Below, piece by piece: positions 43,931-53,047 of a DNA stretch of 64,000 nt (its first letter is position 1; each line of letters starts with the position of its first letter). Source of the stretch: Nocardioides sp. WS12 (lineage in GTDB: Bacteria; Actinomycetota; Actinomycetes; Propionibacteriales; Nocardioidaceae); contig NZ_CP053928.1 in the NCBI RefSeq assembly GCF_014108865.1, forward strand, positions 3,038,001-3,102,000. The letters are read 5' to 3'. The notes below the pieces were generated by a model. It was not told the DNA's origin. It ran no database searches and saw only the letters and a list, made by a program, of their open reading frames with translations. A program made the position numbers and the translations under genes.

Positions 43931-45198
43931 CACAGTCCTCCACGGTGTTGGTCCTTCATCGGTTGATTCATGGTGGAGTCGACGGCCCAGCGCCGACGTA
44001 CTTCCAGAGCGAGGCACAGTTCAGCGACCTGGCGGGGATCGGAGATCGACCGCCCGGTGTACTCCTCGAGTCGGTGCAGGCGTTGGCGCACCGTGTTCGG
44101 GTGGAGGAACAGTGCCTCCGCTGTCTGCGCGGTGGATCCACCGGCGTCCAGCCACGCACTGAGGGTCTCGATCAGCAGGTCACGATCTGCCGGCCGCTGC
44201 TCGTCGAGCCGTGCGAACACATTGCGGGCGACGCGCTGCAGCATTTCCGGTGACCCGGAAGCCGCGAGCGCGAGCGGCGAGTCCTCGAAGACCCGGACGA
44301 GCATTCCGGTGCCCGCACGGGCGCTCTGCAAGGCGACCTCCGCCATGACAACGGCGTCGTGGGCATCGTTCAGGTCGTCGAACGGTGCGCTGACACCGAC
44401 CGGGGCTGTCGCCAGTGTGCGAAGCCTGTCCGTCAGGACTGCCAGCCGATCGGGCTGGCGGATCTCGACGATGCCGATCTGGCGTTCGGGCCGCAGCAAC
44501 CACACGGACGCAAGATCACGGGACATCAACTGTTCCTCGATACCCGCGATCGCCGGTTGGCCGAGCGTCGCGACGGACATGGACACGGCGACGTACGGAC
44601 CGGTGACGCCCAGACCGAGGATCCCCGCGAGTTCCCACACGGTGGCCCGTTCACCGATCCGTCCGCTGAGCAAGGCGTCGACCAGGGCCGCTCGCCGCTC
44701 GCCGTGGCGGACCAGTTGCGCCGCGACGACCTCACCATGGGCGGCCGTCGCTGCGTGGGCGAAGGAGTCATGTGCGACCACCGCCACCTCGGTGGCTGCG
44801 AGCATCGTTTCGGTGTCGACCTGTGCTGCGCGGCTCTCCCCCAGCACGTGCTCCCAGATGTGCCGGAAGCCCACGCGGTAGGCGGCCAGGAGGGTTGCGA
44901 GCGGAACGCCGTCGTCTGCACGTTGACGACCTGTCGCGTCGGCCGCGGACAGGTCGAGCTGTTCATCCCCGGTCAAGGCAGTGAAGACGAAGCGGAGATG
45001 GTCCACGCAGTTGGCCCGTAGCTCCGTGATCGGGACCGTGGCCGACCCGTCATAGAAGGGGACCTGGCTGACGACCGCGTCGGCGAGGTCTGCGCCGAGC
45101 TCCTCGACCCGCAGCAGGAGCGCGCGCCCGAGGGCGGCGACGTCCGTCGGGACGTCTGCCTCCGGATCGTGGATCCGGTCGTCCTCGTCGACGCGCAT
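43930..45198 (-). CDS. PucR-family helix-turn-helix regulator
   Basis: A 422-residue regulator with a helical N-terminal domain resembling RsbT co-antagonist/DUF5-type sensing (residues 20-160), a GGDEF-like central domain (about 170-300) and the C-terminal PucR helix-turn-helix (LIETLSAWLDAGGSTAQTAE, ALFLHPNTVRQRLHRLEEYT). PucR proteins sense small metabolites. Its stop overlaps the P450 start, so it is produced with the enzymes it probably regulates. A perfect inverted repeat in the divergent promoter region is a candidate binding site. Confidence 0.85.
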   Translation of the reverse strand: MRVDEDDRIHDPEADVPTDVAALGRALLLRVEELGADLADAVVSQVPFYDGSATVPITELRANCVDHLRFVFTALTGDEQLDLSAADATGRQRADDGVPLATLLAAYRVGFRHIWEHVLGESRAAQVDTETMLAATEVAVVAHDSFAHAATAAHGEVVAAQLVRHGERRAALVDALLSGRIGERATVWELAGILGLGVTGPYVAVSMSVATLGQPAIAGIEEQLMSRDLASVWLLRPERQIGIVEIRQPDRLAVLTDRLRTLATAPVGVSAPFDDLNDAHDAVVMAEVALQSARAGTGMLVRVFEDSPLALAASGSPEMLQRVARNVFARLDEQRPADRDLLIETLSAWLDAGGSTAQTAEALFLHPNTVRQRLHRLEEYTGRSISDPRQVAELCLALEVRRRWAVDSTMNQPMKDQHRGGL

Positions 45199-45243
45199 GG
45201 ACCTGATAGTAGGGCCGCCGGGCGCTCACGTCGGTGTGTTCAA

Positions 45244-45271
45244 ACACTGTCTTACCGGGCAATGACAGTGT
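45244..45271. promoter_or_regulatory. inverted repeat between the PucR operon and the alpha-dioxygenase-like gene
   Basis: ACACTGTC (45244-45251) and GACAGTGT (45264-45271) are perfect arms separated by 12 bases, near the middle of the 169-base divergent gap. It is the best candidate for the PucR operator. ATAGTA at 45206-45211, read on the minus strand as TACTAT, could be the -10 of the PucR operon. Confidence 0.6.
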
Positions 45272-45286
45272 CGGGACACATAGACG

Positions 45287-45303
45287 CGAGCGCATGGCGC
45301 TCG
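45287..45303. promoter_or_regulatory. second hairpin-forming repeat upstream of the alpha-dioxygenase-like gene
   Basis: CGAGCGC (45287-45293) and GCGCTCG (45297-45303) pair around ATG. It lies 64 bases before the ATG of the haem enzyme, and could be a further operator or a 5' leader hairpin. Confidence 0.35.
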
Positions 45304-45367
45304 TCACACTGAGCGCTTGAGTGGGTGCCGATGGGGGCACGACCTGTACTCGAGAAAGCAGGAACCG

Positions 45368-47176
45368 ATGGTCCAGTGGCACCAGAATCCTTCCTTGATC
45401 CTTCAGATCAAGGCTCTCTCGGGCACTCGAGACGACTTGCGAGCCAAGAACCTCTTCGAGGCCGACAGCGTCCGTCCCGAAGTGGATCCGAAGGAGACGC
45501 CACCGGAGGAAGCAGTCCGTGCGCGCACGCCGGACGGCACCTGGAACGACCTCGGCTGCAAGCACATGGGTGCCAAGGGCACCGGATTCGGTCGCAACGC
45601 CCCGCTCGACAAGACCGTGCCCGACGTGAAGCGACTGCTCGACCCCGACCCGCGGGTGATCAGTTCGCGGCTGATGGCGCGCGACACGTTCAAGCCGGCC
45701 GGGATCATCAACGGCCTCGCCGCTGCCTGGCTGCAGTTCGAGAACCACAACTGGTTCTTCCACGGCGACGGTCTCGCCGACCGCACCATCGACATCCCGT
45801 TGCAGGACGGGGACGACTTCCCCGAGAACCCGATGCGGATCCGGTCCACGGTGCCGATGGACGGTGAAGAGATCACCGGCGGATGCCCGGCGCCGGCGTT
45901 CGCCAACCAGCAGGCGCACTGGTGGGACGGCTCGCAGGTCTACGGCAGCGGCAGCGAGAAGCAGAACAAGATGCGCACCTACGTCGACGGCAAGATCAAG
46001 GTCGGCGAGGACGGTCGCCTGCTCAAGAGCGACGTCCCCGGCGTCGACCTGACCGGCATGCAGGAGAACTACTGGGTGGGCGTCGGCCTGCTCCACACGA
46101 TGTTCTCCCGCGAGCACAACGCGGTCTGCGACGAACTCAAGAAGGCCTATCCGTCGCTCAGCGACCAGCGCCTCTTCGAACTCGGTGTCCTCGTCGTCTC
46201 CGCCCTCATCGCGAAGATCCACACGGTCGAGTGGACTCCCTGCGTGTTGCGCCACCCGGCGCTCCAGATCGCCATGTCGGCCAACTGGTACGGCGCCCTG
46301 GGCGAGTCCTTCAAGGACAAGTTCGGGCGAATCGGCGACAGCGAGGCCATCTCCGGCATCATCGGCTCGAAGGCGGACCATCACTCGGCACCGTTCTCAC
46401 TGACCGAGGAGTTCGTCGCGGTCTACCGGATGCACCCGCTCATCGCCGATGACTGGGACTTCTACTCCCTCGAGTCCGGTGAGTTCCTCGAGCACCGCGA
46501 CTTCACCGAGCTCCAGGGCATGCACACGCGCGACTTCATGGACAGCATGGAGATGGGCGACATGTGGTACTCCTTCGGCCGCGCCTCTGCCGGCGCCGTG
46601 AGCCTGAAGAACTACCCCAATGCGCTGCGCAAACTGACCCGCGTCGACGGCCAGATCACCGACCTGGCCACCCTCGACATCGTCCGCGACCGCGAACGTG
46701 GCGTGCCTCGCTACAACGACTTCCGCGAGATGCTCCGGATGCCGCGGCGCAAGTCGTTCGACGACATCACTCCGAACAAGGCCTGGGCCAAGGAGATGGC
46801 CGAGATCTACAAGGGCGACGTCAACGCCGTCGACCTCCAGATCGGCATGCAGGCCGAGAAGCCGCCGAAGGGCTTCGGCTTCTCTGACACCGCGTTCCGG
46901 ATCTTCGTCCTGATGGCCTCGCGGCGGCTCAAGAGCGACCGGTTCTTCACCGAGGACTACCGCCCCGAGATCTACACGCAGGTGGGCCTGGACTGGGTGA
47001 ACAACACCACCATGAAGGACGTCATGGAGCGGCACTACCCCGAGCTCACCCCAGTCATTGGCGACATCGAACGGGTCTTCGCGCCGTGGCACGCCGTCGG
47101 CGAATCCGAGCCGAACAAGAAGAACCCGGTCGGTCGCCTCGCCGACACCGTCAAGGGATACGTCCCGCTCGGGTGA
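45368..47176 (+). CDS. alpha-dioxygenase-like haem enzyme (animal-peroxidase/cyclooxygenase superfamily)
   Basis: A 602-residue haem enzyme. The distal His is His127 (LQFENHNWFFHG), the catalytic Tyr is Tyr353 and the proximal His is His356 (EEFVAVYRMHPL), the same Tyr-x-x-His arrangement as in cyclooxygenase and plant alpha-dioxygenase. Other blocks fit alpha-dioxygenase: LLHTMFSREHNAVCDELKKA, KIHTVEWTP, ANWYGALGESFKDKFGR, SDTAFRIFVLMASRRLKSDR and GLDWVNNTTMKDVMERHYPE. Such enzymes add O2 at C2 of fatty acids. There is no signal peptide. The ATG at 45368 is the preferred start; GTG 45317 is possible. It diverges from the PucR-P450-SDR operon. Confidence 0.85.
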   Translation: MVQWHQNPSLILQIKALSGTRDDLRAKNLFEADSVRPEVDPKETPPEEAVRARTPDGTWNDLGCKHMGAKGTGFGRNAPLDKTVPDVKRLLDPDPRVISSRLMARDTFKPAGIINGLAAAWLQFENHNWFFHGDGLADRTIDIPLQDGDDFPENPMRIRSTVPMDGEEITGGCPAPAFANQQAHWWDGSQVYGSGSEKQNKMRTYVDGKIKVGEDGRLLKSDVPGVDLTGMQENYWVGVGLLHTMFSREHNAVCDELKKAYPSLSDQRLFELGVLVVSALIAKIHTVEWTPCVLRHPALQIAMSANWYGALGESFKDKFGRIGDSEAISGIIGSKADHHSAPFSLTEEFVAVYRMHPLIADDWDFYSLESGEFLEHRDFTELQGMHTRDFMDSMEMGDMWYSFGRASAGAVSLKNYPNALRKLTRVDGQITDLATLDIVRDRERGVPRYNDFREMLRMPRRKSFDDITPNKAWAKEMAEIYKGDVNAVDLQIGMQAEKPPKGFGFSDTAFRIFVLMASRRLKSDRFFTEDYRPEIYTQVGLDWVNNTTMKDVMERHYPELTPVIGDIERVFAPWHAVGESEPNKKNPVGRLADTVKGYVPLG

Positions 47177-47194
47177 CGTGACTAGTGTGGCCGT

Positions 47195-48565
47195 ATGGCG
47201 CTGAGCGTCTTTGATCTCTACTCGGTCGGCATCGGCCCGTCCTCGTCGCACACTGTCGGCCCCATGCGGGCCGCGAAACAGTTCGCGGACGGGCTCGCTG
47301 CCGACGGCTTGATCGCGTCCGTGGGCCGGGTGCGGGCCGAGTTGTTCGGTTCCCTCGGCGCGACCGGGCACGGGCACGGGTCCGAGAAGGCGGTGATCCT
47401 CGGCCTCGAGGGGGCTGAGCCGGCGACCGTCGACATCGCGACGTACGACGACCGGGCGGCCGCCGTACGGACTGCGAAGCGGTTGTCCCTGGCCGGCCAG
47501 CACGAGGTCGACTTCGGTGAGGACGACCTCGTCATGCACCGACGCCGGTCGTTGCCAGGTCACCCCAACGGCATGCTCTTCATTGCGTACGACGCCAGCG
47601 GGGCGGTGCTGCGCGAACGGATCTACTACTCCGTCGGTGGCGGCTTCGTGGTGGACGAGGACGCGATCGGAGCCGACCGCGTGGTGGCCGACGAGACGCC
47701 AGTCCGCTTCCCGTTCAACAACGCGGGCGAGCTGCTGGCGGCGTGTGCGGAGAACGGTTTGAGCGTCAGTGACGTGATGCTGGCCAACGAACTGTCGTGG
47801 CGCACCGAGGACGAGGTACGGGCCGGGCTGCTCGAGATCTGGGAGGCGATGGCCGCGTGCGTGCGCGCGGGTTGTGCGAGCGAGGGCGTGCTGCCCGGTG
47901 GCCTCAAGGTGCCGCGTCGTGCTCCGGCGCTGCTCGCCCGACTCACCGAGTCACCCGACGACCACGACCCGCTGCGCGCCATGGACTGGGTGAACCTGTT
48001 CGCCCTGGCCGTCAACGAGGAGAACGCCGCCGGCGGCCGGATGGTGACCGCCCCGACCAACGGAGCAGCCGGAATCATCCCCGCGGTGCTGCACTATTAC
48101 GTTCGTTTCGTCCCGGGCGCCACCGACGACGGGATCGTGAGGTTCCTGCTGACGGCCGGCGCCATCGGTGCCTTGTTCAAGCAGAACGCCTCGATCTCCG
48201 GCGCCGAGGTCGGCTGCCAGGGCGAGGTGGGCTCGGCTTGCTCGATGGCGGCCGGTGCGTTCTGCGAGGTGATCGGCGGGAGCCCCCAGCAGGTCGAGAA
48301 CGCTGCCGAGATCGGGATCGAGCACAACCTCGGCCTGACCTGCGACCCGGTCGGCGGCCTCGTCCAGATCCCGTGCATCGAACGCAACGCCATCGCCTCG
48401 GTGAAGGCCATCAACGCTGCCCGGCTGGCGCTCGTCGGCACCGGGCTCCACACCGTGAGCCTCGACCGAGCCATCAAGACGATGCGCGACACCGGGCGCG
48501 ACATGCACACCAAGTACAAGGAGACCTCGCGCGGCGGCCTCGCCGTGAACGTCATCGAGTGTTGA
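47195..48565 (+). CDS. sdaA: L-serine ammonia-lyase (iron-sulfur L-serine dehydratase)
   Basis: A 456-residue single-chain L-serine dehydratase that deaminates serine to pyruvate. Start [20 protein letters not shown] is the family signature, and the iron-sulfur cysteines are in [18 protein letters not shown] and [18 protein letters not shown]. Length matches the bacterial type with alpha and beta parts joined. The gene starts 18 bases after the alpha-dioxygenase-like gene on the same strand, so some cotranscription is possible. Functionally it fits the glycine-cleavage theme (serine/glycine catabolism), although that locus is 30 kb away. Confidence 0.95.
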   Translation: MALSVFDLYSVGIGPSSSHTVGPMRAAKQFADGLAADGLIASVGRVRAELFGSLGATGHGHGSEKAVILGLEGAEPATVDIATYDDRAAAVRTAKRLSLAGQHEVDFGEDDLVMHRRRSLPGHPNGMLFIAYDASGAVLRERIYYSVGGGFVVDEDAIGADRVVADETPVRFPFNNAGELLAACAENGLSVSDVMLANELSWRTEDEVRAGLLEIWEAMAACVRAGCASEGVLPGGLKVPRRAPALLARLTESPDDHDPLRAMDWVNLFALAVNEENAAGGRMVTAPTNGAAGIIPAVLHYYVRFVPGATDDGIVRFLLTAGAIGALFKQNASISGAEVGCQGEVGSACSMAAGAFCEVIGGSPQQVENAAEIGIEHNLGLTCDPVGGLVQIPCIERNAIASVKAINAARLALVGTGLHTVSLDRAIKTMRDTGRDMHTKYKETSRGGLAVNVIEC

Positions 48566-48587
48566 GCCCGTGGCTAGGGTCGAAGAG

Positions 48588-49415
48588 ATGACTCACCAGA
48601 GTGCTGCCGACGTGTTCGAGGACAAGCTTGCCGACTGGCGGGCCTGGGCCGAGGCGCCCTGGGGGCAGATCCGGTTCGCGGTCGTCGAGGAGACGTTGCG
48701 GCGCCAGGTCGCCGAACTCGGCGGTGGCCCGCTCCGCATCCTCGACGTGGGCGGTGGGGACGGGCGCGACGCCGTACCGCTGGCCGTGGCAGGCCATCAC
48801 GTGACGATCGTCGATCCGGCACCTGGCTGGCTGGCGGAGGCGCAGCGACGGGCCACCGAGGCCGGCGTCACCGACCGGATCGAGACGGTCAGTGGGTCGC
48901 TGGACGACCTGGCCGCAACAGATGGCCTGGCGAGCGACTTCGACCTCGTGCTGTGCCACTTCGTCCTGCACTACCGCTCCCCCGGTCCGGCTGATCTCGT
49001 GCGCCTCGCCGCCCGGGTCCGACCCGGCGGTCGGGTGTCGGTGATGGCGCCGAACCCCGAGGGGCGCGTGGTCATGGCCCTGACCCGGCGAGGCCCGGCC
49101 GCCGCTCTCGCCGAGCTCGAGGCCGACACCATGCCATCGCACGCCTTCGACCACACGGCCCGCAAGATCGACGCCGAGGACATGGCCGCGGAACTGGCCT
49201 CAGCAGGCCTCCGCGTCGTCCATCGCTACGGCGCCCGGATCGCGAACGACTTCCTCGCTGATGACCGGTTGAAGCAGGACGCGACCTACTTCGCCGACCT
49301 CGCCCGACTGGAGTTGGCGCTCTGCGACCGTGAGCCGTTCCTGCGCATGGGCGGTATGTGGCAACTGGTGGCCGAGAAGCCTGACGCGTCCGTTCCACGG
49401 ACAGGACATCCGTGA
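48588..49415 (+). CDS. class I SAM-dependent methyltransferase
   Basis: A 275-residue methyltransferase with SAM motif I ILDVGGGDGRDAVPLAVAGH, acidic loop IVDPAPG and FDLVLCHFVLHY. The ATG at 48588 is preferred over GTG 48570. The general type is close to tRNA/ubiquinone-like (CmoM/UbiE) enzymes, but the substrate cannot be assigned. It lies 22 bases after sdaA and before a very small membrane-protein ORF. Confidence 0.78.
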   Translation: MTHQSAADVFEDKLADWRAWAEAPWGQIRFAVVEETLRRQVAELGGGPLRILDVGGGDGRDAVPLAVAGHHVTIVDPAPGWLAEAQRRATEAGVTDRIETVSGSLDDLAATDGLASDFDLVLCHFVLHYRSPGPADLVRLAARVRPGGRVSVMAPNPEGRVVMALTRRGPAAALAELEADTMPSHAFDHTARKIDAEDMAAELASAGLRVVHRYGARIANDFLADDRLKQDATYFADLARLELALCDREPFLRMGGMWQLVAEKPDASVPRTGHP

Positions 49416-49446
49416 TTTGTGACGCAGGTCATGTCACGCTGTGCCC

Positions 49447-49575
49447 ATGAGCGGCCTGGCACTGGTGATCCTTCTCGCGTCCGTCCTTGCAGTCATCGCG
49501 TTCATCGCCGTGCTCTTCGCGGTGGTCTTCTTTGCTGGCAAGTCGGGTCGCAGGGCCCAGCAGCACCGCTCCTGA
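49447..49575 (+). CDS. possible 42-residue single-pass membrane protein
   Basis: ATG at 49447 opens a 42-codon frame ending with TGA at 49573-49575. The protein is a transmembrane helix (LALVILLASVLAVIAFIAVL, then FAVVFFAG) followed by a basic tail (KSGRRAQQHRS), the pattern of many real small membrane proteins. No homologue is known to me and the ribosome site is weak. It fills the otherwise empty gap between the methyltransferase and the convergent alcohol dehydrogenase. Confidence 0.45.
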   Translation: MSGLALVILLASVLAVIAFIAVLFAVVFFAGKSGRRAQQHRS

Positions 49576-49597
49576 ACCGTTCCGGGGTCGGACGGGG

Positions 49598-50614
49598 TCA
49601 GGGCTGCAGCAACACCTTGACCGCGCGACGCTCGTCCATCGCCCGGTAGCCGTCGGGCGACTGGTCGAGCGGCAGGGTCAGGTCAAACACCTGACCCGGG
49701 TCGATCTTCCGCTCGACGACCAGGTCGAGCAGGTGGGGCAGGTACTGCCGGACCGGCGCGATGCCGCCGCGCAGGCCGACGTTCTTGGCGAACAGGGTGC
49801 CCACGGGCAGGTCGACCCCGTGCGGGACGCCCACGAAGCCGACGCCGCCACCGGGGCGGGTGACATTGATGGCCGTGGTCATCGCGTCGTTGGTGCCGAC
49901 GCACTCCAGCGCCGCGTCGACGCCGATGCCACCAGAGATCTCCATGACCTCGGCGACACCCTCCTTGCCGCGCGCAGCAACGACGTGGGTGGCGCCGAAG
50001 GCGCGCGCAATGGCCTGTCGCGGTTCGTGTCGAGACATCGCAATGATCTTCTCCGCGCCGAGAACCGACGCGGCGAGCACGCCGCACAGGCCGACCGCGC
50101 CGTCGCCGACGACCACCACCGTGTCCCCCGCCTTGACGCCTGCGGCGACCGCGGCGTGCCACCCGGTCGGCATCACGTCGCTCAGGGCGAGGATCGAAGC
50201 AACCAGATCAGCGTCCGGGACGCCGTTGGTGGAGACCAGGCTGCCGTCGGCCTGGACCACGCGGGCGTACTCCGCCTGCCCACTGGAGGTCATGCCGAGG
50301 TTCACGCAGGCGGACTGGGCGCCCGCGAGGCAGTGGGCGCAGGTGTTGTCGCAGTGGCAGAACGGGACGACCACGAAGTCACCCGGCTTGAACGATGCGA
50401 CCTCGCTGCCCACCTCCTCGACGATGCCGATGCACTCGTGGCCGATCGTCGAACCCGGACGGATCGGGTTCTCGCCGCGGTAGGGCCACAGGTCCGAGCC
50501 GCAGATGCAGCCCGCCGTGACCTTGATGATGGCGTCGGTGGGCTTCTTGATCACGGGGTCCGGAACCTCTTCGACCCGAATGTCCCCGGCACCGTGAATC
50601 GTCGTCGCGCGCAT
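49598..50614 (-). CDS. zinc-dependent alcohol dehydrogenase (MDR family)
   Basis: A 338-residue MDR-family dehydrogenase with catalytic zinc ligands in CGSDLWPYRG and GHECIGIVEEVG, structural-zinc cysteines in CHCDNTCAHCLAGAQSAC, and an NAD(P)-binding VVVVGDGAVGLCGV. It is close to the bacterial alcohol/formaldehyde-dehydrogenase-like group (zinc-type ADH with 'FAHCLAG' cysteines). Substrate not certain. It diverges from the HTH-MurA gene. Confidence 0.85.
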   Translation of the reverse strand: MRATTIHGAGDIRVEEVPDPVIKKPTDAIIKVTAGCICGSDLWPYRGENPIRPGSTIGHECIGIVEEVGSEVASFKPGDFVVVPFCHCDNTCAHCLAGAQSACVNLGMTSSGQAEYARVVQADGSLVSTNGVPDADLVASILALSDVMPTGWHAAVAAGVKAGDTVVVVGDGAVGLCGVLAASVLGAEKIIAMSRHEPRQAIARAFGATHVVAARGKEGVAEVMEISGGIGVDAALECVGTNDAMTTAINVTRPGGGVGFVGVPHGVDLPVGTLFAKNVGLRGGIAPVRQYLPHLLDLVVERKIDPGQVFDLTLPLDQSPDGYRAMDERRAVKVLLQP

Positions 50615-50678
50615 GGCGTGATCCTGCCATGGCGGCCGAACCGTTGAAGCGTGACGGTGCGTCGCGGGTACCGGTTAT

Positions 50679-50690
50679 CTCATATATGAG
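50679..50690. promoter_or_regulatory. palindrome overlapping the HTH-MurA start
   Basis: CTCATATATGAG at 50679-50690 is a perfect 12-bp palindrome, flanked by GGT on the left and ACC on the right at similar distances. It contains the ATG at 50686. An operator for the XRE domain that the gene itself encodes is a natural guess, not proven. Confidence 0.5.
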
Positions 50691-52245
50691 TTACCGTCGT
50701 GGAATGACTTCTGAGGACTCCGGCGACGACTACAAGGGTCGCATCGGCAACCTGATCCGTGACGCGCGCAAGCACCGCGGCCTCACCCAGGCCCAGCTCG
50801 CCGACCGGCTCGGCACCAGCCAGAGTGCGATCAACCGCATCGAGAAGGGCCATCAGAACCTGTCCCTCGAGATGCTGGCCCGCATCGGCAGCGCAGTCGA
50901 TTCGGAGATCGTCGCGGTCGGCGCCGGCCCCACGCACCTGCGGGTCAAGGGCCCGACGACGCTGGTCGGCAGCATCGACGTGAAGACCTCGAAGAACGCC
51001 GGTGTCGCGCTGCTGTGCGCCTCGCTGCTCAACCGCGGTCGGACCACCCTGCGCAAGGTCGCCCGGATCGAGGAGGTCAACCGCCTGCTCGAGGTGCTCG
51101 ACAGCCTCGGGGTCCAGACCCGCTGGATCAACGCGGAGAACGACCTCGAGATCATCCCGCCCAAGGAGCTCGACCTCACCAAGATCGACGAGGAGGCGGC
51201 CCGCCGTACCCGCTCGGTGATCATGTTCCTGGGCCCGCTGATGCACCGCTCCGAGGACTTCGACCTGCCGTACGCCGGTGGCTGCAACCTCGGTACCCGC
51301 ACGGTGGAGCCGCACATGTCGGCCCTGCGGCCCTTCGGCCTCGAGGTCAAGGCCACCGACGGCTGGTACCACGCGCAACTGAACCGCGCGATCGTCCCGA
51401 CCCGACCGATCGTGCTGACCGAGCGCGGCGACACGGTCACCGAGAACGCGCTGATGGCTGCCGCGCTCCACCCGGGCACCACGGTCATCCGCAACGCGTC
51501 CTCGAACTACATGGTCCAGGACCTCTGCTTCTTCCTGCAGGCGCTCGGCGTCCAGGTCGACGGCATCGGTACGACGACCCTGACCGTGACGGGCTGTGAG
51601 TCCATCGACGTCGACGTCGACTACTCCCCCAGCGAGGACCCGATCGAGGCGATGTCGCTGCTCGCCGCGGCGATCGTGACCCGCTCGGAGATCACCATCG
51701 AGCGTGCGCCGATCGAGTTCCTCGAGATCGAGCTCGCCGTGCTCGAGGAGATGGGTTTCCGCTACACCCTGACCGAGGAGTACCTCGCCGCCAACGGCCG
51801 GACCCGGCTCGTGGACATCACCACGCACCCCTCGGACCTGGTTGCGCCCCGCGACAAGATCCACCCGATGCCGTTCCCGGGCCTCAACATCGACAACCTG
51901 CCGTTCTTCGCGGTGATCGGTGCCGTGGCCGAGGGCACGACCTACCTGCACGACTGGGTCTACGACAACCGGGCGATCTACCTCACCGAGCTCAACAAGC
52001 TCGGTGGCCGGGTGACCCTCCTGGACCCGCACCGCGTGCAGATCGAGGGACCGACCTCGTGGACCGGCGCCGAACTGATCTGCCCCCCGGCGCTGCGGCC
52101 CGCGGTCGTCGTACTGCTGGCAATGCTGGCCAGCAAGGGCACGTCGGTCCTGCGCGGGACCTACGTCATCCACCGTGGCTACGAGGACCTCGCCGAGAGG
52201 CTGAGTTCACTCGGCGCCGACATCGAAACGTTCCGCGACATCTGA
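50686..52245 (+). CDS. UDP-GlcNAc 1-carboxyvinyltransferase-like protein with N-terminal XRE helix-turn-helix
   Basis: A 519-residue fusion (ATG 50686; ATG 50704 is an alternative). Residues 15-75 form a Cro/XRE helix-turn-helix (LIRDARKHRGLTQAQLADRL, GTSQSAINRIEKGHQNLSLE). The remaining 440 residues are a MurA/EPSP-synthase fold. Key MurA positions are kept: Lys-Asn in TSKNAGVALL, the PEP cysteine in AGGCNLGTRTVEPH, Asp in FPGLNIDNLPFF and Arg in ALRPAVVVLLAML. Overall the protein is quite divergent from housekeeping MurA, which should be elsewhere in the genome. The fusion suggests a DNA-binding protein that senses UDP-sugars or PEP; that is inference. Confidence 0.82.
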   Translation: MSYRRGMTSEDSGDDYKGRIGNLIRDARKHRGLTQAQLADRLGTSQSAINRIEKGHQNLSLEMLARIGSAVDSEIVAVGAGPTHLRVKGPTTLVGSIDVKTSKNAGVALLCASLLNRGRTTLRKVARIEEVNRLLEVLDSLGVQTRWINAENDLEIIPPKELDLTKIDEEAARRTRSVIMFLGPLMHRSEDFDLPYAGGCNLGTRTVEPHMSALRPFGLEVKATDGWYHAQLNRAIVPTRPIVLTERGDTVTENALMAAALHPGTTVIRNASSNYMVQDLCFFLQALGVQVDGIGTTTLTVTGCESIDVDVDYSPSEDPIEAMSLLAAAIVTRSEITIERAPIEFLEIELAVLEEMGFRYTLTEEYLAANGRTRLVDITTHPSDLVAPRDKIHPMPFPGLNIDNLPFFAVIGAVAEGTTYLHDWVYDNRAIYLTELNKLGGRVTLLDPHRVQIEGPTSWTGAELICPPALRPAVVVLLAMLASKGTSVLRGTYVIHRGYEDLAERLSSLGADIETFRDI

Positions 52246-52258
52246 TCGGCGGCCGGCG

Positions 52259-53047
52259 ATGTACCTCCAGCCCGGCAAGGTCCTGGCGTTCGCACACCGC
52301 GGCGGGGCCTACCACCCCGAGATCGAGGGTCTCGAGAACACGATGGCGGCCTTTCGGCACGCGGCTGCCCTCGGCTACGACTACCTCGAGACCGATGTCC
52401 ACCTGACCGCGGACGGCGTGCTCCTCGCCTTCCACGACGACGTCCTGGACCGGGTCACCGACCAGAAGGGCGCGGTTCGCGACCTCACCCTGGCCGAGGT
52501 CCGCAAGGCCCGGATCGGCGGCCGCGAAGAGGTGCCGACACTCGTCGACCTGCTCGACGCCTTCCCGTCGGCCCGGTTCAACATCGACATCAAGTCCGAG
52601 GACGCGGTGGCCCCCCTGGCCACGCTGATCCGTGACCGGGACCTCTGGGACCGGGTGATGGTCGGTTCCTTCTCGCGACGACGCACCAGCCGCTTCCGCA
52701 GGTTGACCGACGGCCGGGTCCCGACCGCCGCCGGCCTGTGGCAGATCGTCGTCTTCCGGTTCTCCCCCAGCGCTGCGATCGCACATCGTCTCGCCGGCGA
52801 CGAGTTCGCTGCCTTCCAGGTCCCGCACCGGCGAGGGCGGCTGACCGTGGTGACGCCCGGGTTCGTACGCAGGGCCCATGCCGCGGGGCACCAGGTGCAC
52901 GTGTGGACGATCGACGACCGCACTGAAATGACCGAGCTCCTCGACCGCGGAGTCGACGGCCTCTTCACGGACCGCACCGACGTGCTCAAGGATGTCCTCC
53001 AGGGGCGCGGCCAATGGCTGTCCGCGCAGGGAGGGACAACCACATGA
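52259..53047 (+). CDS. glycerophosphodiester phosphodiesterase
   Basis: A 262-residue GDPD-family enzyme cleaving glycerophosphodiesters to glycerol-3-phosphate and an alcohol. Visible are FAHRGGAYHPE, GLENTMAAF, LETDVHLTADGVLLAFHDD and NIDIKSE, i.e. the two catalytic histidines and the metal-binding Glu, Asp and Glu. No signal peptide, so it is the cytosolic (UgpQ-like) type. The stop overlaps the MFS gene start as ATGA. It follows the HTH-MurA gene after 13 bases. Confidence 0.9.
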   Translation: MYLQPGKVLAFAHRGGAYHPEIEGLENTMAAFRHAAALGYDYLETDVHLTADGVLLAFHDDVLDRVTDQKGAVRDLTLAEVRKARIGGREEVPTLVDLLDAFPSARFNIDIKSEDAVAPLATLIRDRDLWDRVMVGSFSRRRTSRFRRLTDGRVPTAAGLWQIVVFRFSPSAAIAHRLAGDEFAAFQVPHRRGRLTVVTPGFVRRAHAAGHQVHVWTIDDRTEMTELLDRGVDGLFTDRTDVLKDVLQGRGQWLSAQGGTTT

